Assembly (NCBI GenBank): GCA_948567375.1
Contig: OX419758.1
Coordinates: 34,921,473-34,985,472, forward strand
Direction: 5' to 3'
DNA length: 64,000 nt
Source of the DNA: Lunularia cruciata
Taxonomy: Eukaryota; Streptophyta; Marchantiopsida; Lunulariales; Lunulariaceae
The notes below the pieces were generated by a model. It was not told the DNA's origin. It saw only the letters and a list, made by a program, of their open reading frames with translations, and ran no database searches. The position numbers and the translations under genes were made by a program. Positions 57,112 to 64,000 of this stretch are shown here, piece by piece. Position 1 is the stretch's first letter; each line of letters opens with the position of its first letter.

Positions 57112-57186
57112 AACAAGTTCTACATCACTTTCTTAATTCCTAGGAACAAGTTCTACATCACTTTCTTAATTCCTAGGAACAAGTTT
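57112..57186. repeat. Two and a quarter copies of a 33-bp tandem repeat
   Basis: AACAAGTTCTACATCACTTT starts at 57112 and 57145, and AACAAGTT again at 57178. The two full units are identical, so the duplication is recent. It lies 60 bp outside element D. Confidence 0.95.
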
Positions 57187-57248
57187 CATTCTTTGACTTG
57201 TGGTTGTGAATAAATATTCATCATGACAAATGTCAAGTACTTTGTATG

Positions 57249-57846
57249 TGTAATGTTCCAAGGATAGTAGAACCCCCAAGAGAAACATATGACAAGAAAC
57301 ACAAAGCTTCAATACTCAATACTCCAAGGCCCTAAAGGAGCACCTTGACTTTATTATGTAGCAAAGAGAATCCCTTCAAAGGAAGCTCCACCCTTGGATC
57401 ATATATATGGATTAGTGACATGTCAACAAGCTCCATCCTTAGATTAGTTGCATGGATGGATGACATGTTTTGTCCTTGTCCTATCTAGTTAGTCAAACAA
57501 GTTTGACCAAAGGTAATCTTTAGGGAATCTTCTTGTAAGAAGCTCAAAATAGCATGTATGAGGTACCATTGGAAAGCTCTTGATGAAACAAAGTGGGAAG
57601 AGAAGAAAAGACTTGTATTTGGGGTGGGGAGGAACATCTTTATTTTCAAGGCCTAATTCATCTGTTTAGACCTCCAAAATTGACTATGAAATTTTTAGGG
57701 TGTTTTCAACTCCTACCTTATTAGTGGAAGTACAATTTTGGTAATACCTCTATTTGATCTACTTAGTCCATCATATTCAAAATCCTTCCAAATGTGACCA
57801 AGTAGATTTCAATTTCTAGATAATATATCTAGCAAATGGTATCACA
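57249..57846 (-). repeat. Element D 3' LTR
   Basis: 598 bp, TGTAATGTTCCAAGG to GGTATCACA. Contains the inverted W-box pair (57491-57508) and the TTTATTATGTAGC TATA-like region. Confidence 0.9.
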
Positions 57847-59260
57847 AACCTCCTCCCTTTTAAGACACAACATCTTCATTATGAAGTAGTTGTTCAAAAG
57901 ATTGCACTAACATCCATGCATGGGTCAAGTTTGGTGCGGGCTCTCATATTGCCCCATAAAATGGGTACACTTTTAATTGTACAAGATATTCTACTTGCGG
58001 ATGATGGGTACCATGAATGTTTTTATGGAGAATGCATTTGAGTTCATATTTCTCCATGCCATCAATGAGGGTTGGATAAGGTCTAACTTCTTGTATAGAA
58101 AGAAAGAGGAGCGGTCAGACTGCATATCTATGTAGTAAGGAAACATAGAACATTGGATGGATCTTCATATATGGTTGTAGCTTGAGGTGATAGGCCATTG
58201 CACCAATTTGACAAAGGATGAGAAAAGGCCTAATAAAATGAGTTTTGAGCTTACAAGGCCCAACAAAAGTGAGGTTTGTTGTGGATAACCAAACTTGATT
58301 CCCAATTCTGAACTCCATGTGCCTACAATGTGCATCTGCATATTATTTCTATCAACTTTGGGCAATCTACAAATTATGCTTTGCATTTTCCACACTGTGT
58401 TGGATTCTAGAAACAAAAATGTTGACAATGTCAACCTTAGTAGCCATTGGGCGGATCTTCATCAAGCTTGAAAGTGTGAATGGATGCTCTTCTTATATGG
58501 GGAAGAATGATGTGACCTATGTAGATGTATTCATTGAATTGTTGTAGGAAAATTCCACCAATAGAAGTAAGGCTTGCTCATCTAAAGTAAAGCCTCTGAG
58601 CATCACCTCAATAGTGCAATTAGCTCCTTCAATTTTTCCATCAGTTTGTGGTTGGTATGTCATAGACATGACCAATTTGGTTCTGTTTGCGGATGGTATG
58701 CCATGGATATGGACAGTTTGGTTTTGAAGATGCCAAAGAATGTTCTCCAAAACAAACTAGTGAATTGAGACTCTCAATCAGTGATGAGCACTCAAGACAA
58801 GCCATGATAAGAAAAAATTGCAGCTAAGTACAATTGGGCTAATCGTGGAGCAATCACATCCTTGGTAGTAGGATATATATGAATCATTTTGCTAAGTTGG
58901 TCTAGAAAGACTACAATGGAGTTAAACTTTAAGGTAATCTTGGTCAATTCAAAAACCAGATCCATGCTAACTTGTTCCCAATGTTGTGTAGGAGTAGGGA
59001 GGGGTTGAAGGATTCCTAATGGAACCTAATTAGAAGTTTTCTTTTGTTGACAAAGAAGGTAGTTACAAACATAATTTTTCACATTGTTGCTCATCTTGGG
59101 CCAATAGTAATAGCATTTGACTTCATCAAAGGTCTTGTCCACTCCAATGTGACTTATGATAGCAAAATCAGGACATTTTGCTAGGTACTTCTTATCTCTA
59201 GGACATTGGGGATCCATAACTTGCCATCACAAAAAGTGAGTCCTTGGGTATTGGTTATGC
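57847..59260 (-). pseudogene. Element D integrase and chromodomain
   Basis: The zinc-binding region at 59217-59026 is open and has HIGVDKTFDEVK, YYYWPKMSNNV and a CNYLLCQQKK cysteine pair. The core follows with TKMIHIYPTTKD-type sequence near 58890. The 58750-58517 stretch has SMTYQPQTDGKIEGANCTIEVML, keeping the catalytic Glu, and LVEFSYNNSMNTST. A GPF-like and LKLQPYMKIHPMFYVSLL stretch lies at 58318-58115. A degraded chromodomain follows near 58080-57930. Frames change several times. Confidence 0.85.
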
Positions 59261-59940
59261 CTTTGAATGATTGAGCTCCTACAATCTATGGGTCCATATT
59301 TTGCTTCTTGTTCTTGCTGCTTTTAGTAGCAAGAATCTTTGGCCAAAATTTTGGGTTCATGTTGACCTCTACCACCAAATTATTCACCATTGACATTCAG
59401 ATGAATGCATTTGCAAGTTGCTTCTTGCCTTCACATATATGATCATCATGTTGAACCATTGTCTCCACTCTACCCTACTAAATCTATCAACAAGATAGAT
59501 CTTTCAATGTCTTGAGGTTTTGTGGTTTGTATCCAAAACAAATGTCTTCTTGCCAAGATAGTACTTCCAATGCTTGGTTGCAAGGAAAATGGCCAACTTT
59601 TCTTGTTCGGTGGTGTGATAGTTGCATTTTTTGGTAATAGCTTTGAGAGAAATATGCAGCTAGGAGTTAGCCATCATTCCATTCTTGTTGTAAGAGTCTC
59701 CTATTGCAACACTTGATGCATCATCTATGATTGGATGTTTTAGGTCATACCATTTCAAGATTAGTGCATGTACTACTACATCTTTCAATTTGTGAAAGAC
59801 CAATTCTTTTATGTTTCTCCACATCCATTTCTTCCCCTTGCCAAGTAGCCCCATTAGAGGATGTGTGACCTTAGAGAAGTCCTTGACACATTGCCGATAA
59901 AACTCCATCAATTCCAAGAAACTCTTGAGTTGAATCTGAT
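59261..59940 (-). pseudogene. Element D RNase H and RT connection
   Basis: 59917-59660 is open: MEFYRQCVKDFSKVTHPLMGLLGKGKKW, FHKLKDVVVHALILKWYDLKHP and IDDASSVAIGDSY (first Asp region of RNase H). The remaining RNase H is broken (YHTTEQEKLAIFLATKHWKYYL-type near 59620-59560). Confidence 0.8.
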
Positions 59941-60730
59941 CTTCAAGAGAACTCTATTTTATTTGTTAACACTTATATACCTTCCACACTTACTTTATAT
60001 ATCAAGTATTCTACCTTAGACGTGCCAAACTTGCACTCTAAGATTATGCTATGCAACTGATTTTGTTGCAAAATCTAAGGGACTTCTTGCACACATTACT
60101 TGTGTTCCATCATCATCCTACTAGAGACAAAGATGCAATCAAGGAAAATGATAACAGATTTATCCAAGTATAGATGAAATATATCATTCATCAAACTCAT
60201 GAAATTGGTTGGGGTGTTGATGAGGCCAAACGGCATCACTAGCTACTAAAAGTGACCATACCTTGTTTGAAAGGTAATTTTGTGTATGTCTTCCTCCGTG
60301 ATCCTTATTTGGTTATAAATGCTCTACAAATCAAGTTTAATGAAGTGTTTTTCCTTACTGAGTTGATCAAACAAGTCATCTATGTGAGGTATTGGGTATT
60401 TTTTCTTCCTGGATTGTTGATTTAGGCCCCATTAGTCAATGCACATGTGCATTATATCGTCCTTCTTCTTCATAAACAAGACTAGGGCCCCATATGGTGA
60501 TACATTAGGTTGCATAAACCCTTTCTCTAGCATCTCTTTGATTTGAGCCTTACATTCTTCCAATTCATGAGGTGATACTTGATATGGCGCCCTATAAGGA
60601 AATGTTTCCTTGGAACTATTTCAACTTTATGATTTACTTTCCTTTTTGGTGGTAATCCTAAGGATAAATATTCTGTAAAGACATCTTGAAACTTGTTGAC
60701 CACATCTTTCAAATTTTCAGGAATTGTCCA
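59941..60730 (-). pseudogene. Element D reverse transcriptase
   Basis: The N-terminal linker at 60712-60527 reads VVNKFQDVFTEYLSLGLPPK. Palm blocks follow with shifts: VMPFGLINTPTNF near 60240-60200 and a degraded catalytic box near 60150 (IIFLDCIFVS-type, second Asp of FLDD apparently lost). Homologous to B 11641-12490. Confidence 0.8.
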
Positions 60731-60899
60731 TCAAGTTGTGCACTCTGGACTTCTCTTATTATACCCATGAAACATCTATTTGTCTTACAATAGCTATTGT
60801 CCCTATGATATAGAGAGGTAGTTCTTACCTTTATGATCTTTCTTTAATCCCAATGATCTTCAATTGGCTAGTTCTCACTACTTCCTTTCTTTAATTGAC

Positions 60900-61292
60900 C
60901 ATGAGGTTGTAGTGCTCCATTCACAATATGTCTAAGATCACATCATAACAAGCTAACCATATCACTTACCACTAAATTTTTTCTTGATACTCACTTATAG
61001 AGAGTGTTACCTTTCCAGGTAATGATTTAATCCTCTTTGTTTGAACATTAGGTAACTCTAGTTCTTCATTCTAATCCTTCTCTAGTTCCACCTCCAACCT
61101 CATTGCAATAGAGCAAGATAAAAAATTCTTTGTTGCTCCAAGGTCTATAAATACTCTCACTTGATTGCCTTTTAGGACTCTATTTATGACAATCAGTTGT
61201 GTGTTTGTCTTCCTCAAACTTTGTGCACTAGTCCTCTTCCTGTCCTTACTTTTATTCTTCTCCATTGAGTCAGTAAGACCATAAAGGTACAT
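60900..61292 (-). pseudogene. Element D protease
   Basis: 61292-61071 contains VLKGNQVRVFIDLGATKNFLS, the retropepsin active-site region. DLG stands in place of DSG/DTG, and the GAT part is intact, so this is better kept than in B (DPE). The later YDVILDILWMEHY-type block is near 60960-60910 after frame changes. Confidence 0.82.
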
Positions 61293-61299
61293 TTATTGG

Positions 61300-63440
61300 T
61301 GATCTTTGTTTTCTGATATGATTTCTGCATCCTCTTCTTCAATTTAGCTCTCCATGTTGTTCAAATCTTGCCTATATGGAGGCCAAAAGTCTCTAGGATG
61401 ACGAGCATGAAAATTGATGGTTATTTGCCCAACTTGGCCATAATTGTTACAACATTGTTCTTTTGCTAGAGCTCCTTTTTCTTGTGTTTATTTCTCCTTT
61501 CTTCCACCCATTCACATTCTCCTTGGAGCAATTGAGGTCCTCTGTCTTGAAACCAAATATTGCACAATTGCATAAGAATTGGTCCACCAAAATAGGGTGT
61601 TTGACCCTAATAGTGTTGTATTAGGATTACTTCTTCTCTTCCTCAAGCGTCCTTGCTATTCTTTGAGTGCAAGCAATGGCTTCAAAAATAGTATGAGGAT
61701 TTTGAACCATTACCTCTTAGCAAATTTTCTCTTTTAACCCCCATTTGATATCGTCAAGAGCTTTTATTGGATTCATATCAGTCATCACAACCTATAGATC
61801 AAGAAATAACTTCATGTAGTCTTATATGTTCTTTCGCTTCAAACTCTCATAGTTGGGTTTAGGCCATCTACATGGAATCCACAAATTGGAAATTCTCTAG
61901 CAACCTTTCTTCCATTGCCATCCAAGTTATCTCTCTTCCTTCTACCAACAATTATCATTCCCAAGCATCATACCATGTGAGAGCTTTATTGATCAAGTAC
62001 CCACATGCAAATATGCCTATAAAATGATCAATAATCTCAATTTTGAATAATCAAAAGTATTGATTCATTCTTGAAATCCAATTTTCTACTACTCCCATGG
62101 AATGTTGTTCATTGTAAGGCTTGATGTTGCGCATCTTCTTTATCCGTAGTAACAATGTGGCTTCATTGTTGATCGAGTTCAATGTCATTGAAGTGAGTGA
62201 CTCTCCAAGTACTTTGATCATTGGTATTGGATTTTTGGATGGTTCTCCTTCTTGCATTACATGATTGCTCTTGAAGGTACGTACTTGACTTTGCAATATC
62301 TCTAATTGTCATCTTGATCTCCCAAAACTTGTTCAACATCCACTGCATTCCTTGCATTAGATCTTGCAACTATGTGTTATGTTCAGAGACAAGAGAACTC
62401 CCAAGAGAAACCCAGAAGAAGAAACACAAAGCTTCACATTCAAAACTTTGATGCACCAAAGGAGCACATTGTCTTTATTATATAGCAAAGAGGATTCCCT
62501 CAAAGGAAGCTCCACCCTTGGATCATATACATGGATTGGTGATATGTTAGTGAGCTCTACCTTTAAATTAGTTGCATGTTGGTTCTGGTCTTATCTATTT
62601 GTTCAAACACGCTTTGATTGGAAAGAATCTTTAGGGAATCTTCTAGTAGGAATCTCAAAATTGCATGGGTGAGGTATCATTGGAAAGCTCTTGACAAGAC
62701 AAGTAGGGGAAAGGGATGGCCAACTTTCTCATCTTTGAGAGAAATCCGCATATTTTTTGGGTATAATTCATCTATTTAGGCCTCCAAAATTGGTTCTAAA
62801 GTTTTTATGTTATTTTTGACTCCTACTCTATTAGTGGAAATACCCTTTTGGTGATATCCCTATCTGATCTACTTAGTTCATCATATATATCATCCTTCCA
62901 AATGTTACCAAGCCAACTTTCACCTCTGGATTAATATGTCTCGCTATTGGTATTACACTATGGCTCCATGATTCATAGATACGGTAAACACTCAATCGCT
63001 ACCTTCTACTTCAATAGAGAGTTAATATGATCACTTAGGAGGGAGCAAGGATGATTGGGACTACCATTGGGAACTCATAGGCTATCATTTTTTGATAATA
63101 TTCCTCACCAAAATTGTAGACTATAAAATCCCTAAACATGACTTTTAGTCTAAACACATAATTTATTTTACTTGCTTGTTGAAAGGGCAAAATTTTGGTA
63201 TATTCAGATCCATTACCTCATAAAAAAATCTAGATTGTCAAATCCTACTCTTTATCATATATCACCCAAGGTAGAATCACCAGGTTTGATGGATTTATCA
63301 CTATGTCCATGAACTTTGCTCCAAAATGGTAAATAAAATATTCTCTCACTTGCTCACGCTGGATGTATATAATCTTGATGTGGAATGGATTCAAGAATGG
63401 AGAGCAAGGCGTAGTAAATTGTCATCTAGGAGTCTCCATC
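61300..63440 (-). pseudogene. Element D gag, interrupted by a solo LTR
   Basis: The N-terminal part (about 63435-62963) matches B gag (PFHIKIIYIQRE region near 63380). It is split by the LTR at 62375-62957. The capsid block at 62296-62051 has NSINNEATLLLRIKK and MGVVENWISRMNQYF. A second gag stretch near 61690-61650 has IFEAIACTQRIARTL-type sequence. The zinc knuckle near 61430-61380 reads CNNYGQVGQITINF, where Cys and His positions are lost. Multiple stops. Confidence 0.8.
62375..62957 (-). repeat. Solo LTR inserted in element D gag
   Basis: 583 bp, TGTTATGTTCAGAGA to GGTATTACA, flanked by a perfect 5-bp duplication CTATG (62370-62374 and 62958-62962). D gag sequence continues on both sides. 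This is an insertion followed by LTR-LTR recombination that removed the element interior. Confidence 0.93.
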
Positions 63441-63566
63441 CCATCTTCTCTCTAAAATAACCTCAATTTATCAATTGTACTTTGTTTTATCTCCTCAAAA
63501 TTACGTAGTCATAGTAGCCAGTGTTCCTCTAAGAGGTGTGATCCACTCTCTTGGATTAAAACACCT

Positions 63567-63578
63567 GCTTTGATACCA
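63567..63578 (-). promoter_or_regulatory. Primer binding site of element D
   Basis: In the element sense TGGTATCAAAGC, one base after the 5' LTR end; one mismatch from the tRNA-iMet site TGGTATCAGAGC. Confidence 0.85.
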
Positions 63579-63579
63579 T

Positions 63580-64000
63580 TGTAATCTTCCACAACATGAG
63601 AACCCCCAAGAGAAACAAAGGGGAAGAAACAAAAAGTTTCAACACTCAATACTCTGATGCACCAAAGGAGCACCTTGTCTTTATAATATAACTAAGAGGA
63701 TCTATTCAAAGGAAGTTCCACTCTTAGATTAGTTGTATGGATGGTCCACATGTTGGTAATTGTCCTATCTGGTTGGTCAAATAAGTTTGACCAAAAGAAA
63801 TCTTTACAGAATCTTCCTATAGGAAGCTCCAAATAGTATGGGTGAGGTATTGTGAGAAAGCTCTTGATGAGAAAAATAATGGGGGAGGGAAGAAGGCAAG
63901 TAATTTTTTTGAAAAGAAAGTAATTTTCATTTTTGATGCCTAATTCACTCCTTTAGGTCTCCAAAATTGACTAATGAAAGTTTAAGTGTGTTTTTGGCTC
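63580..64000 (-). repeat. Element D 5' LTR (partial, cut by window end)
   Basis: TGTAATCTTCCACAACATG onward; matches the left LTR collinearly to the window end, including the inverted W-box pair (63775-63792). Confidence 0.9.

Larger units (their letters stand above)
57249..64000 (-). mobile_element. Element D: Ty3/gypsy chromovirus of the B superfamily, runs off the window
   Basis: The left (3') LTR is 57249-57846. The right (5') LTR begins at 63580 and continues beyond 64000. Between them are integrase with chromodomain, RNase H, RT, protease and gag on the minus strand, the same order and wording as B. A solo LTR of its own family (62375-62957) is inserted in gag. The left flank is GTATG (57244-57248); its partner would lie outside the window. 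All frames are broken. Confidence 0.9.

Overview
This is a gene-poor, AT-rich stretch of a land-plant nuclear genome. It is built almost entirely from decayed LTR retrotransposons, with one short island that looks like ordinary gene space. The evidence for a plant is chromodomain-bearing Ty3/gypsy elements with tRNA-iMet-type primer sites, a Ty1/copia RNase H relic, and strong CpG loss outside the island, as expected of methylated, deaminating repeats. The gypsy types and low GC would suit a moss, fern, lycophyte or gymnosperm, but the lineage cannot be fixed from sequence alone. No retroelement reading frame is intact.

Layout. 0-3.3 kb: a decayed unidentified frame and a relic gypsy integrase, both on the minus strand. 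3287-15469: element B, a complete minus-strand chromovirus with a perfect AAAAG target duplication. Its integrase C-terminus/chromodomain is split by element A (4377-9994, minus), a second chromovirus family with two LTRs, a primer site and a polypurine tract. 15.8-27.8 kb: old fragments, namely a B-like protease-RT relic, a more divergent gypsy lineage (RT with YIDD, RNase H and integrase separated by about 3 kb of foreign sequence), two copies of a dispersed 0.5-kb repeat, and a 195-bp-period tandem array. 27.9-31.2 kb: a cluster of one LTR family (called Y) in head-to-head, nested and tandem arrangement. 32953-36931: element C (plus), the A family again, with target duplication CCTAT but with most of the 5' LTR and gag deleted. 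37.1-44.4 kb: another Y LTR, a copia RNase H relic, and a long decayed minus-strand frame with a coiled-coil end, interrupted by a solo B/D-type LTR. 45.4-48.4 kb: the CpG-containing island with an intact 199-201-codon frame of unknown function. 49.3-52.7 kb: a decayed plus-strand Y element. 57249 to the window end: element D (minus, B superfamily), with a solo LTR of its own family (TSD CTATG) inserted in gag.

How the pieces work together. Each gypsy element is ordered LTR - primer site - gag - protease - RT - RNase H - integrase - chromodomain - polypurine tract - LTR. Nesting gives relative ages: A is younger than B, and the solo LTR is younger than D. The most interesting regulatory signals are arrays of heat-shock-element-like GAAnnTTC units directly upstream of the TATA box in the A-family LTR, and an inverted pair of W-boxes conserved in the B/D-family LTRs. 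Both are predictions from sequence.
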